This document shows positions 30,700 through 39,574 of a stretch of DNA of 64,000 bases, piece by piece. The first letter of the stretch is position 1. The number at the start of each line of letters is the position of its first letter. Source of the stretch: Prochlorococcus marinus str. GP2 (GTDB lineage: Bacteria > Cyanobacteriota > Cyanobacteriia > PCC-6307 > Cyanobiaceae); assembly GCF_000759885.1 (NCBI RefSeq), contig NZ_JNAH01000008.1, forward strand, positions 248,001 to 312,000. The letters are read 5' to 3'. Made by a program: the position numbers and the translations under genes. The notes beneath the pieces are model-generated. The model was not told where the DNA came from, searched no databases, and was given only the letters and a program-made list of their open reading frames with translations.

Positions 30700-31707
30700 T
30701 TGATTACAACTAAGAATACAAAAGATAAATGGATTAAGTTAATTTGTGGTGCAAGCAATGAAGATATTGTTGCCATAGAAGATTTATGTGCAATTTATAC
30801 TGCTGCTGGTGTCGACTACATAGATGTTGCTGCAGAAGAATCTATAGTCCACGCAGCAAAAAAAGGAATCGAGTGGGCAAAAAAAGTCTTTGAAAACTCC
30901 CCTGGATTAATGATAAGCATTAGTGATGGAAATGATATCCACTTTCGTAAAGCAAAATTTGATCCATTGAAATGTCCCCCTAATTGTCCAAGACCGTGCG
31001 AAAAAGCATGCCCCACATTTGCAATTGATAATTCTGGGATCAAAAAGAGTAAATGTTATGGATGTGGAAGATGTTTGAATAGCTGTCCCCTAAATCTAAT
31101 TAGTGAATATGAATATAATTTGTCAAAAGATGATTTAGGATCAACACTTCAGAGAATAAAGCCTAATGCAGTAGAAATTCATACAGAAATCAATCGCCTA
31201 GAGTCTTTTGCAAAAGTTGTCCGTATCTTAGAAAGTTCTGAAATAAAATTAGACAAGTTATCTATCAGTTGTGGATTAAATCAATCTTTCAAAAAATCAC
31301 AAGAGCCCGAAGATCTTTTGAAAGCTCTTTGGGAAAGATATGAAATTATTAAAAAACTTGATATTCCTCTTATTTGGCAGCTAGATGGAAGGCCAATGTC
31401 TGGAGATCTTGCTCCTTCAACAAGTAGAGATACTGTAAAGTTATTTGAAAAAATCGGTTCAAATCTTCCACCTGGATTAATTCAACTAGCAGGAGGAACA
31501 AATGAAAAAACTCATGAATTTTTGAATTCAAACAATCTCCCAGACGGAATAGCATTTGGAAGTGCTGCAAGAAAAATTATGCAGCCCCTTATTGAATTGG
31601 CTCACAAAAATAACAAAAAACTTTATGAGTATCCTGAAACAATGGCTTTAGCAATCAAAAAAGCTAAGAAATTTCTAGAGCCATGGAAATCGAGCTCATT
31701 CAAATAA
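30700..31707 (+). CDS. ldpA: LdpA-type iron-sulfur redox-sensing protein
   Basis: LdpA was described in Synechococcus elongatus as a redox-active Fe-S protein that adjusts circadian period to light. The 335-residue protein here has two [4Fe-4S]-type Cys sets at 92, 96, 100, 104 and 119, 122, 125, 129 (the second as CxxCxxCxxxC). These lie in an otherwise TIM-barrel-like protein with LDGRPMSGDLAPSTSRDT near residue 230. Translation starts at TTG five bases after ndhN, so the two are co-transcribed. Prochlorococcus is known to have a reduced clock lacking KaiA, so LdpA may have a wider redox role (inference). Confidence 0.92.
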   Translation: MITTKNTKDKWIKLICGASNEDIVAIEDLCAIYTAAGVDYIDVAAEESIVHAAKKGIEWAKKVFENSPGLMISISDGNDIHFRKAKFDPLKCPPNCPRPCEKACPTFAIDNSGIKKSKCYGCGRCLNSCPLNLISEYEYNLSKDDLGSTLQRIKPNAVEIHTEINRLESFAKVVRILESSEIKLDKLSISCGLNQSFKKSQEPEDLLKALWERYEIIKKLDIPLIWQLDGRPMSGDLAPSTSRDTVKLFEKIGSNLPPGLIQLAGGTNEKTHEFLNSNNLPDGIAFGSAARKIMQPLIELAHKNNKKLYEYPETMALAIKKAKKFLEPWKSSSFK

Positions 31708-31801
31708 TATTTTTATTTTTCAAAACTAGCGCCATGTTTATAAAAACTTTGTATTTTTTGGATAGAAAAAAATCTTTTCATGTATTAAAATAAAAATTCA
31801 A

Positions 31802-31873
31802 TGGGCCGTCGCCAAGTGGTAAGGCATCGGGTTTTGGTCTCGACATTCCTAGGTTCGAATCCTAGCGGCCCAG
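31802..31873 (+). tRNA. tRNA-Gln (anticodon TTG)
   Basis: The acceptor stem TGGGCCG pairs with CGGCCCA, the anticodon loop TTTTGGT holds TTG, and the T-arm motif AGGTTCGAATCCT is intact. The discriminator is G, and CCA is not encoded. A TATTAAAAT box about 20 bases upstream could be its promoter. The HAD gene starts 14 bases downstream on the same strand. Confidence 0.97.
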
Positions 31874-31886
31874 TTCTAATATTCAA

Positions 31887-32666
31887 TTGGTGTCTTCTCA
31901 AAAAATTTTTCTATTTGATTTTGATGGAGTAATAGTTGATGGAATGCAAGAATATTGGCATAGCTCCTTGCTGGCCTGTGAAAGATATTTAAATTCACCC
32001 AACATCACTATTGATCAAAAATTTTATAAAGGAGTACCAAATTCCTTCAAAGAAATTAGGCCTTGGGTTAAATATGGTTGGGAAATGATTCTAATTGTCC
32101 ACGAAATTATAAAAACAGAAAATCCATTAAAAAGTGATAATAAAGATGATTTCATTAATAATTATCATCAAAATTGCCAGAGGATATTAAAAGATAATTG
32201 TTGGCTTGCCGAAGATCTGCAGAAAATATTAGATAAGTCTCGCGAATACCAAATTGAAAAAAATTTTGAACAGTGGGTAAATTTACATAAACCATTCTTT
32301 GAAGTTTTAAATTTTATGGAAGAATTAAAGAAAAGAGAAATAAAAAAAGGAATCATAACAACGAAGGGTCAAAAATTTGCAGAAAAAATTCTCAAAAAAT
32401 TAAATATATTTCCAGAATTTGTTTTTGGTTATGAATCTGGAACAAAAATCAAAATAGCTGAAAAACTTACACAAACTTATGAAATTTTAGGCTTTATAGA
32501 AGATAGAAAAAAAACTCTAATCGATATTAAACAAAATTCAGAAACTTCTCACATTCCATGCTTCCTAGCTGATTGGGGATATTTGAAAGAATCAGATAAA
32601 AATAAATTAAGTAATGAAATCAAATTATTAAAATTAGGAAACCTTGGAGAATTAGTTGCAATTTAA
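31887..32666 (+). CDS. HAD-superfamily hydrolase
   Basis: The 259-residue protein has HAD motif I, FLFDFDGVIVDG, at its N-terminus. A helical cap follows, with motif II/III near GIITTKGQKFAEKIL and motif IV in GFIEDRKKTL. It is a different subgroup from the HAD protein at 11049-11837. Initiation is at TTG 31887 or the adjoining GTG at 31890. It may be transcribed with tRNA-Gln just upstream. The substrate is unknown. A phosphatase acting on a small metabolite is the default guess. Confidence 0.82.
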   Translation: MVSSQKIFLFDFDGVIVDGMQEYWHSSLLACERYLNSPNITIDQKFYKGVPNSFKEIRPWVKYGWEMILIVHEIIKTENPLKSDNKDDFINNYHQNCQRILKDNCWLAEDLQKILDKSREYQIEKNFEQWVNLHKPFFEVLNFMEELKKREIKKGIITTKGQKFAEKILKKLNIFPEFVFGYESGTKIKIAEKLTQTYEILGFIEDRKKTLIDIKQNSETSHIPCFLADWGYLKESDKNKLSNEIKLLKLGNLGELVAI

Positions 32667-32680
32667 AGATAATCAGCTAG

Positions 32681-32694
32681 AGTACAGATGTACT
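32681..32694 (+). promoter_or_regulatory. LexA (SOS) box upstream of recA
   Basis: The 14-base sequence AGTACAGATGTACT is a near-perfect palindrome. It fits exactly the cyanobacterial LexA consensus AGTACWNWTGTACT described for SOS genes. It lies 85 bases before the recA ATG and overlaps TACTAT, a possible -10 hexamer, so LexA binding should block RNA polymerase. The match is directly visible. Repression by LexA is inferred. Confidence 0.9.
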
Positions 32695-32778
32695 ATAGTT
32701 TGTATTTATGAAGTTTGGTTTAAATAAAAATTTCCAAATTTAGAATAATTACAAGAACTTTAACCAATAAATCAAACA

Positions 32779-33876
32779 ATGAGCCTTGAAGAAAACAAAA
32801 AAACTGAATCAAAAGAAAAAGACAAGGCATTAAGTCTTGTCTTAGGTCAAATAGAAAGAAATTTTGGACGAGGTTCAATAATGAGACTTGGTGACGCCTC
32901 AAGAATGAAAGTAGAAACAATATCTACTGGAGCGCTCACCTTAGATTTAGCATTAGGAGGAGGCTATCCAAAAGGAAGAGTAGTAGAAGTTTACGGACCA
33001 GAAAGTTCAGGAAAAACTACATTAACGCTTCACGCGATTGCGGAAGTCCAAAAAAATGGAGGAGTAGCTGCATTTGTAGATGCTGAGCATGCACTCGATC
33101 CAGTTTATGCGGCCTCTTTAGGTGTTGATGTTGAAAATTTATTAGTTTCACAGCCAGATACTGGTGAAATGGCTCTAGAAATAGTTGACCAACTTATAAG
33201 ATCGAGTGCGGTAGATCTTGTAGTTGTTGACTCGGTCGCAGCACTAACCCCAAGAGCCGAGATAGAAGGAGAGATGGGAGATCACGTAATTGGAAGCCAA
33301 GCAAGGCTAATGAGCCAAGCAATGAGGAAAATAACAGGAAATATTGGCAAATCTGGATGTACGGTAATATTCCTGAATCAATTACGCCTAAAAATTGGCG
33401 TTACATACGGTAATCCAGAAACAACAACTGGAGGTAATGCATTAAAATTTTACGCCTCAGTAAGACTTGATATCAGAAGAATTCAAACTCTTAAAAGAGG
33501 TACTGAGGAATATGGCATAAGAGCAAAAGTGAAAGTAGCAAAAAACAAAGTTGCACCACCATTTAGAATTGCAGAATTTGATATTCTCTTTGGGAAAGGT
33601 ATTAGTACAACAGGATGCTTATTAGATTTAGCAGAAGAGACTAATATCATCATAAGGAGAGGTGCTTGGTATAGTTATGAAGGAGAAAATATTGGACAAG
33701 GAAGAGATAATACAATTATTTGGCTTGATCAAAACTTAGAAATTAGGAATAAAGTAGAATCTATGGTTAAAGAGAAATTAACAGAAGGAACTGAAGTCAG
33801 TTCTAATTCAATGAAAGCATTAAATAGCAATCCTGCTAACACAATCGCTGTTAATGATATAAAAACAGTAGCTTAG
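32779..33876 (+). CDS. recA: Recombinase RecA
   Basis: RecA forms filaments on single-stranded DNA, drives strand exchange and triggers LexA self-cleavage. The 365-residue protein has Walker A GPESSGKT at 73-80, Walker [13 protein letters not shown] and the DNA-binding loop region [11 protein letters not shown]. The C-terminal tail is short and less acidic than in E. coli. A LexA box lies upstream. The stop codon nearly meets that of the convergent DUF2839 gene (two bases apart). Confidence 0.99.
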   Translation: MSLEENKKTESKEKDKALSLVLGQIERNFGRGSIMRLGDASRMKVETISTGALTLDLALGGGYPKGRVVEVYGPESSGKTTLTLHAIAEVQKNGGVAAFVDAEHALDPVYAASLGVDVENLLVSQPDTGEMALEIVDQLIRSSAVDLVVVDSVAALTPRAEIEGEMGDHVIGSQARLMSQAMRKITGNIGKSGCTVIFLNQLRLKIGVTYGNPETTTGGNALKFYASVRLDIRRIQTLKRGTEEYGIRAKVKVAKNKVAPPFRIAEFDILFGKGISTTGCLLDLAEETNIIIRRGAWYSYEGENIGQGRDNTIIWLDQNLEIRNKVESMVKEKLTEGTEVSSNSMKALNSNPANTIAVNDIKTVA

Positions 33877-33878
33877 AT

Positions 33879-34124
33879 TTATAAAGAATCAGCTAAAGTC
33901 CACCACCCAGCAGCAGGTCCTATAAATCTCACTACAATCCATAAGATGACTAACCCTCCGATTCCAAACCAACTAGCCTTAATACTTAATTTAATTAGGT
34001 TATCTCTTTGATTGATTGTAAAGGGAAGCCATTCAAATAATCTTGGAGACTCATCAATTTTAGTTTTTGTATTATTTTTTTTTGGAGGTAAACCAAGTGT
34101 TTTACGTCTTTTTGCTTCTCCCAT
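33879..34124 (-). CDS. DUF2839 family small membrane protein
   Basis: This is an 81-residue protein conserved in cyanobacteria. It opens with the family signature GEAKRRKTLGLPP, continues with a basic linker and a hydrophobic helix near residues 53-75, and ends in GPAAGWWTLADSL. It is probably an integral membrane protein with its N-terminus in the cytoplasm. The function is unknown. It follows the DinG-like gene on the same strand after 29 bases. Confidence 0.85.
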   Translation of the reverse strand: MGEAKRRKTLGLPPKKNNTKTKIDESPRLFEWLPFTINQRDNLIKLSIKASWFGIGGLVILWIVVRFIGPAAGWWTLADSL

Positions 34125-34153
34125 ATTTCTTTAGTTATTTACAAAATCATAAC

Positions 34154-35602
34154 CTAATCAAAAGGTAGCATATAGTTAATTTGTTTTGAGGGTTGAATGT
34201 TTTGCAAAAGTAATCTTCCCCAGTTTCTTTTGTTTGCTCTTCCATCTAAGATTATTAACTTACCTGAATTTCTTCTTAAAGGAGAAATAGATCTTTCAAG
34301 TTTAATTCTAGCTTGAGGAAGAAAGCAGTCTCTAAACCAATCTTGAGAAAGCTTCTTTTTATGAGAGACAGTAATTGCATTAATGGGTTCTGACATATTC
34401 GGAATCGGAAGTAAAGGAATGATAATTTGTTCTGGATTTTGAATTAAATAAGAATTCATAATCCACCAGTCAAAACTAGAGCAAAGGATTTCATTTCTAC
34501 CTGAGGGAATTGTCTCTAGCAATACTCTCTTCCCGTAAGTAGAAGCTAATTCTGTAGCAAGATTAGTTTTTAAATCAATATCATCAGACAACACTAAAGT
34601 TAAACCCTTTCTAAAAAGTATTAACTTTTTGCATTTGTCCAAGATTGAATTGATAAAAAGAGGATTATTAGGAAGCAACTGTTTAGAGGGTATATATAAA
34701 GAAATCTTTTTCTCTTCAAAATTACTCTTAAAATTAATAACCAAGTCAATATCTAAACTATGCTTTTTAAAATACATTTGGAAAAAATTATCTTTTCTCA
34801 ATGCTGATAAAAAAACAAATTTATTATTTGAAAAAAATTCCTTAATTTGAAAAAGTTCATCTATTGGCTGTAAATACAAATTCCAATCTAAATTTGTATC
34901 GTTTAACTTTACCCAGCATGCCCAACCTTGAGATAATGCTTTGTTGACGCTTAAAAATTTATCAGAAAAAAAAGAATTTTCTTGAAAAAAGTTTGACAAG
35001 AAACTAATTTCTTTTTCATCTAAATTGATATAACTATTACCTAAGACCTTTCTCAAGAAGAACTTTTTCTTCAACGAATCATATACTTTTATAAATTTTT
35101 GATTGATCAATTCAAATTCTTTAAAATTTTTTGTCCAATCCTTTTTAAGTAAAGAAATCCTAAAATGATTTTTTAAATCCTGTTTTATATCCTCAATTCC
35201 TGAATACACTATTCGATGATTTCTAAGATTACAAGAATTGGGATCATTAAGAAAATTTTGGATAGTTATCAATTTAACATTATGATTTGCAAAAATAAAT
35301 TGATCATTTTTCAAAATAAAATTAAAACCTAGATTTTTCAATGAATCAATATGAAATTGGCTTATAAATTGGATTTTTTCTTTAGATAAAATAAAAGTTG
35401 AATCCTCCTCCTTTAAAAATAAAGAAATCAAAATTGGAGGTAACCAATCATAGCTAGAGAAAATTTCTGAATTAATTAGATAGGTAGAATCATTTTCAAT
35501 ACATTTGGAAACTATCCTCCCAAAAGAATATATATGCTCCCAATTAATACTTTGATCTCTCAAAAAATTTTTCAAATATTGATGACTTAAAATTTCAAGC
35601 AT
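34154..35602 (-). CDS. DinG-like helicase-domain protein, probably inactive
   Basis: The C-terminal 100 residues resemble the end of DinG/XPD-type superfamily 2 helicases, with CFLPQARIKLERSISPLRRNSGKLIILDGR matching the motif VI region. The rest of the 482-residue protein shows no Walker A (GxGKT), no DEAH box and no Fe-S Cys set, so ATPase activity is doubtful. It is Phe-, Asn- and Lys-rich, suggesting fast divergence. Its location close to recA and far from other repair genes may or may not be meaningful. It could act as a non-enzymatic nucleic-acid-binding protein. The start at 35602 is an ATG. Confidence 0.6.
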   Translation of the reverse strand: MLEILSHQYLKNFLRDQSINWEHIYSFGRIVSKCIENDSTYLINSEIFSSYDWLPPILISLFLKEEDSTFILSKEKIQFISQFHIDSLKNLGFNFILKNDQFIFANHNVKLITIQNFLNDPNSCNLRNHRIVYSGIEDIKQDLKNHFRISLLKKDWTKNFKEFELINQKFIKVYDSLKKKFFLRKVLGNSYINLDEKEISFLSNFFQENSFFSDKFLSVNKALSQGWACWVKLNDTNLDWNLYLQPIDELFQIKEFFSNNKFVFLSALRKDNFFQMYFKKHSLDIDLVINFKSNFEEKKISLYIPSKQLLPNNPLFINSILDKCKKLILFRKGLTLVLSDDIDLKTNLATELASTYGKRVLLETIPSGRNEILCSSFDWWIMNSYLIQNPEQIIIPLLPIPNMSEPINAITVSHKKKLSQDWFRDCFLPQARIKLERSISPLRRNSGKLIILDGRANKRNWGRLLLQNIQPSKQINYMLPFD

Positions 35603-35696
35603 TTATAATTAATTTAATTTCAAAACATGCAAAATTTATGAACCTAATATACAAAAAATTGGTATCAATAAAAGAGGGTCTTGAATTAATTAATTT

Positions 35697-36536
35697 ATGA
35701 AAATTGGAATAGTAGGATTAGGATTAATTGGTGGTTCTTTAGGATTAAAACTCCAAAGTCTAAATCATACAATTTATGGAATAGCAAATAATGAATTTAA
35801 TGAAAAAAAAGCTAAGGATAAAAAACTTGCAAATTTTGTTAGCTGTGATCTGAGCTTATTAAAAAAATGTGAGCTAATAATTTTGGCATTGCCTATCAAA
35901 GATTTGATCAGTCCTTCGCAACAATTAGTAGCATCAATTCCTCAAGAAACAATACTAACTGATGTAGGGTCTGTAAAAGAACCAATTGTAAATACATGGG
36001 AAAATTCACATCCTCTATTTATTGGATCTCATCCAATGGCAGGTACAGAAAAAAAAGGAGTTGATTCAGGTTTTGAAGGTCTTTTTAAAAATGCAAAATG
36101 GATTATTACCCCGACACAAAATAGTGATTTAAATTCAGTCAGAACTATTTCCGAGCTCATAAAATCAATGGATTGTGAAATTTGCCAAGCTTCGCCAAAA
36201 GAGCATGATGAAGCAGTATCTCTAATTTCTCATTTGCCTATATTTTTAGCTTCTGCCCTCATAGAAACTGCACAAACAAAAAATAATCAATCTTTATTAG
36301 ATCTCTCGCAAAAATTAGCTGCTACAGGATTTGCTGACACTTCGAGAGTTGGCGGAGGCAATGAACAACTAGGCCTAGATTTAGCTATTAATAATCAGAT
36401 TAATATTTTAAATTCCATAAATAATTTTAAAAATAAGCTGAATATACTGGAATCTCTTATTAAAGAAAAAAATTGGGATTTACTTTCTAAAAAACTTGCT
36501 GAAGCAAAAGAAAACAGACAAAATTTTATAAACTAA
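35697..36536 (+). CDS. tyrA: Prephenate/arogenate dehydrogenase
   Basis: TyrA makes tyrosine precursors by oxidative decarboxylation. The Rossmann fingerprint GLGLIGGSLGLKL starts at residue 7, and the substrate-site signature SHPMAGTEKKGVDSG follows near residue 113. The 279-residue length suits the cyanobacterial, usually arogenate-preferring, type (family knowledge). Its 3' end overlaps the convergent CrtD-like gene by 11 bases. Confidence 0.93.
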   Translation: MKIGIVGLGLIGGSLGLKLQSLNHTIYGIANNEFNEKKAKDKKLANFVSCDLSLLKKCELIILALPIKDLISPSQQLVASIPQETILTDVGSVKEPIVNTWENSHPLFIGSHPMAGTEKKGVDSGFEGLFKNAKWIITPTQNSDLNSVRTISELIKSMDCEICQASPKEHDEAVSLISHLPIFLASALIETAQTKNNQSLLDLSQKLAATGFADTSRVGGGNEQLGLDLAINNQINILNSINNFKNKLNILESLIKEKNWDLLSKKLAEAKENRQNFIN

Positions 36537-38031
36537 AATTTTCTATACCTTTGGAAGCTAAAATTTGCCTTGAAACCATTAATGCAGACTGACTAACACC
36601 TGCAGTCCCCTCTCCTGGATAAATAGAATCTCCACATAACCAAAAACCTTCAAAAGGTGTCCTACTTGATAATCCAAATAAACCAAAAATATCTGGATTT
36701 TGACCAAGCCCGCCTACTATTCCATTAGGTCTTTTTGTCCATTTTTCAAAGCCCAATGGAGTTGCTAATTCTCTATGAAGCCATTTTTCAGGATCAATAT
36801 CAAATTGACTTTCCAATTCAAGGGATATTTTTTTCATGAAACTATTTTTTTTCTTTAAGTAAGTTTGTTTATCTAGATCAAACCAATCTTTAGTTTTGGT
36901 AAAGATACTGGCAATTAAAGTAACCTCACCTTTTGGCGCTCTTCCATCACCATCATCACTAATTGATACAAATAACGAACAAAATTCTTTTGAAACAAAT
37001 TGATAATGATTGGAGAATGTTTTTTTAATATGTTCCTTTTTTAATGCTGAATAAAAAACTACAGCTCCACTTGGATCAGGCAAATTATTAAGTCGATTTT
37101 TATAATTTTTTTTTCTTTCTAAAGGATCTTTCAAATGCTTGAGCAAAGATTGTGGAGGTGCGGTATAAATCACATCTTTTGCTTGATAAATAAATGATTT
37201 TTTTTTCGAATTAGCAGATAGTTGCCAACACATATTTACGTCGTCAAAAGTTATAGAATTAACTTCTTGTCCAAAAATTAAATTAACTCCAGTTTTAATT
37301 AATGAACTTTCTAATGATTCACTTAAAGACTGCATAGATTTTTTAAGATGCCACAGTCCATGTGGCTGTTGACACATCTGAAGAACAGTAGATCCATATA
37401 ATGCTGCAGTACTATAAACGTCCTCTTGAGAATAAAGTTTTAGTTGAAGATTTAAGAATTTAATCAAGCGCTCATTCTTGGATAATCCACATATCCGCAA
37501 TAGATCAAAAATAGTAGATTTAAGTAAGATACCCGTGACAAGGTTTGAAGGTACTAGTGCTTTGAGAAGTTGAGAAAAATCCCAAAAATTACTTATTGGT
37601 AATACAGGATTATTATTAGCAAATATCCAATTACTTTCATGTATTAGGGTACAAAGCTTCCAAAATCTTTGACTCCCAGGAAACTGCATTTCTCGTTCAG
37701 CAATCCATTTACTTTTTTCATACCAAATAGGTATAGGATTACCACCATCATTTAAATCAACAATACAAGCAGGGTCTAAAATTGTGGCTTCTGGGGATGG
37801 AATATCTAAAAAATCAAAAATTCTAGAATGTATTCCTCCCTTCTCTAAACCAGCAACCTGAGTTGCGCCAACATCGAAAGTATAATTCTTTCTTTTAAAA
37901 GTACCAGCACATCCTCCGGCTTGAGTATGAGATTCGATTAAAGTCACTGCTAAGCCTTGTTTTGATAAAATCGCTGCAGAAGTTAGTCCTGCTATACCGG
38001 CGCCTACAACAATAACTTCAGACTTTTTCAT
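36526..38031 (-). CDS. FAD-dependent carotenoid oxidoreductase, CrtD-like (C-3',4' desaturase)
   Basis: This is a phytoene-desaturase-superfamily flavoprotein. The FAD-binding fingerprint VVGAGIAGLTSAAIL is at residues 9-23. The motif GGCAGTFKRKNYTFDVGA and the C-terminal flavin signature WLCGDSIYPGEGTAGVSQSA are both intact. By overall look it fits the cyanobacterial CrtD group, but CrtH (carotene isomerase) and related proteins share these motifs, so substrate and reaction are uncertain. It starts four bases from the divergent kinase-like gene and ends inside the end of tyrA. Confidence 0.75.
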   Translation of the reverse strand: MKKSEVIVVGAGIAGLTSAAILSKQGLAVTLIESHTQAGGCAGTFKRKNYTFDVGATQVAGLEKGGIHSRIFDFLDIPSPEATILDPACIVDLNDGGNPIPIWYEKSKWIAEREMQFPGSQRFWKLCTLIHESNWIFANNNPVLPISNFWDFSQLLKALVPSNLVTGILLKSTIFDLLRICGLSKNERLIKFLNLQLKLYSQEDVYSTAALYGSTVLQMCQQPHGLWHLKKSMQSLSESLESSLIKTGVNLIFGQEVNSITFDDVNMCWQLSANSKKKSFIYQAKDVIYTAPPQSLLKHLKDPLERKKNYKNRLNNLPDPSGAVVFYSALKKEHIKKTFSNHYQFVSKEFCSLFVSISDDGDGRAPKGEVTLIASIFTKTKDWFDLDKQTYLKKKNSFMKKISLELESQFDIDPEKWLHRELATPLGFEKWTKRPNGIVGGLGQNPDIFGLFGLSSRTPFEGFWLCGDSIYPGEGTAGVSQSALMVSRQILASKGIENFSL

Positions 38032-38035
38032 TAAA

Positions 38036-38914
38036 ATGCAAAAATTATCTCCTATTGAAATTAACGAAATTTGTGAAGAATTAGGTGAAACCTATCCAAA
38101 AAGTATTGAACAAGTTCATGGTGGCGATATTCATAATGCATGGCGAATAGAATTCTCAAACAAAAAGTTATTCCTTAAAAGAAACACTAGAAACAAAAAA
38201 TTTCTTGAATTTGAAAAATATTGTCTACAAAATTTGAGAAAATATATTAACCAAGAAAACTTAGTTATTCCTGAAGTTATTGCATATAAAAATATAAAAA
38301 ATATAGAGATTCTTTTAATTGAATGGATAGATATGCATAACTTTGACCAAAAAAAGCTTGGAAAAGGTTTAGGTGAATTGCACTTGAAATCAGCTGAATC
38401 TAACCCCAAAATGTTTGGGTTTCCAGTTGAGGGTTTTATCGGAACAACAGATCAGAAAAAAGGCTTGGCAGATAATTGGATAGATTGTTTTTTAACCTTA
38501 AGGATAATACCTCAATTATTAAGTCTTAAATCGAGAATTTTAGATAAAGAAATTATAAATAAAGTTAAAGAAAAAATTAAATCAGAATTGCTGAATCACA
38601 AACCAATAAATGCTCTAGTTCATGGTGATTTATGGTCAGGCAATGCAGGAATGGACATAAATGGAAAGGGGGTTATATTTGATCCTGCATCTTGGTGGGC
38701 AGATAATGAAGTAGATATAGCTATGACAAAACTATTTGGAGGTTTTAGAAAAGAATTTTATGAAGAATACCATAGGATTTTTCCTATAAAAAACGGATTT
38801 GAAAAAAGAATTATTATTTATAATTTTTATCACATATTGAATCACGCCAATATGTTTGGAGGAGGGTATTTAAAGCAAGTTGAAGATTACATAAAAGCAA
38901 TTCTTAATATGTAA
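38036..38914 (+). CDS. Fructosamine kinase family protein
   Basis: This 292-residue protein has the protein-kinase-like fold of fructosamine-3-kinase and aminoglycoside phosphotransferases. The catalytic loop VHGDLWSGNAGMD is near residue 199, and the metal-binding motif FDPASWWADNEVDIAM is near 220. The ATP-binding Lys is likely in KLFLKRN. In bacteria such kinases act on ketoamine-modified amino acids or proteins (family knowledge). The ATG lies four bases from the start of the divergent CrtD-like gene, with no ribosome-binding site visible, so it may be translated from a leaderless or very short-leader mRNA. Confidence 0.88.
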   Translation: MQKLSPIEINEICEELGETYPKSIEQVHGGDIHNAWRIEFSNKKLFLKRNTRNKKFLEFEKYCLQNLRKYINQENLVIPEVIAYKNIKNIEILLIEWIDMHNFDQKKLGKGLGELHLKSAESNPKMFGFPVEGFIGTTDQKKGLADNWIDCFLTLRIIPQLLSLKSRILDKEIINKVKEKIKSELLNHKPINALVHGDLWSGNAGMDINGKGVIFDPASWWADNEVDIAMTKLFGGFRKEFYEEYHRIFPIKNGFEKRIIIYNFYHILNHANMFGGGYLKQVEDYIKAILNM

Positions 38915-38921
38915 TCTTTAA

Positions 38922-39287
38922 CTACCCTAAATATGTCTTCTTAAGATTTTGTACCTTATCTAAAACAGCCTCACGATTCTCGCTAGTACGAAGATTCTGC
39001 CAACTCCATTGGCCAACAACTATGACTCCAAGAAGTTCAAGAAGACCAGGCAGTATTGGGAAAAAATTAATTGTGTCAATAACAACTTTTATAATTATTT
39101 GTGCAATTACAACAACAGCAATGATTCCTGCCGCTTTGCCATATTTACCCATCTGGGTCCAATCAACATTTCCAAGTGTTTCGTTGACTTTTCCCATCAC
39201 ATCAGAATACTTCTCTGAAAAGCTTTTAGTTTCTGAGCTTGTAGCGGAGCCGGAGTCTTGATTTGACTCTGGTGTGTTTTCACTCAT
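38922..39287 (-). CDS. CAAD-domain / CURT1-like thylakoid membrane protein
   Basis: This 121-residue protein has an acidic, Ser-rich N-terminal 30 residues, an amphipathic stretch, two hydrophobic helices at about 51-72 and 75-95, and a basic C-terminal helix. This is the CAAD domain found in cyanobacteria and in the plant thylakoid-curvature proteins CURT1. Related cyanobacterial CurT shapes thylakoid margins. A similar role is likely here. Its 3' end is eight bases from the convergent kinase-like gene. Confidence 0.9.
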   Translation of the reverse strand: MSENTPESNQDSGSATSSETKSFSEKYSDVMGKVNETLGNVDWTQMGKYGKAAGIIAVVVIAQIIIKVVIDTINFFPILPGLLELLGVIVVGQWSWQNLRTSENREAVLDKVQNLKKTYLG

Positions 39288-39574
39288 GAAATCAGTAATC
39301 TAAATATAATGATCAGACAATAACGGAAAAATCTTCTATCCGCTACCTTTTTGTTATGTGTAATTCCGAACCGACACATTTTGTATTTTTTTAGATGTAC
39401 GGATATAAATGAATCTTGAATATTTTTAAAAGAATTTCATTTATGAATAATTACCATTAATTGGCTTGTTTTGACAAAAAACATTAATAAATCAAACAAA
39501 TAGGAATTTTAAAAAAGATTAAACATTGTATTTTAATTATCATAAATTCATAGATATTATTTTACGAAATTAAA
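39288..39574. other. Gene-free divergent intergenic region
   Basis: These 287 bases separate the divergent CAAD and MoeB-like genes. They are AT-rich, with no open frame that looks coding, no tRNA-like fold and no convincing terminator. The promoters of both genes must lie here or further in. I see no feature that I can assign. Confidence 0.6.
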
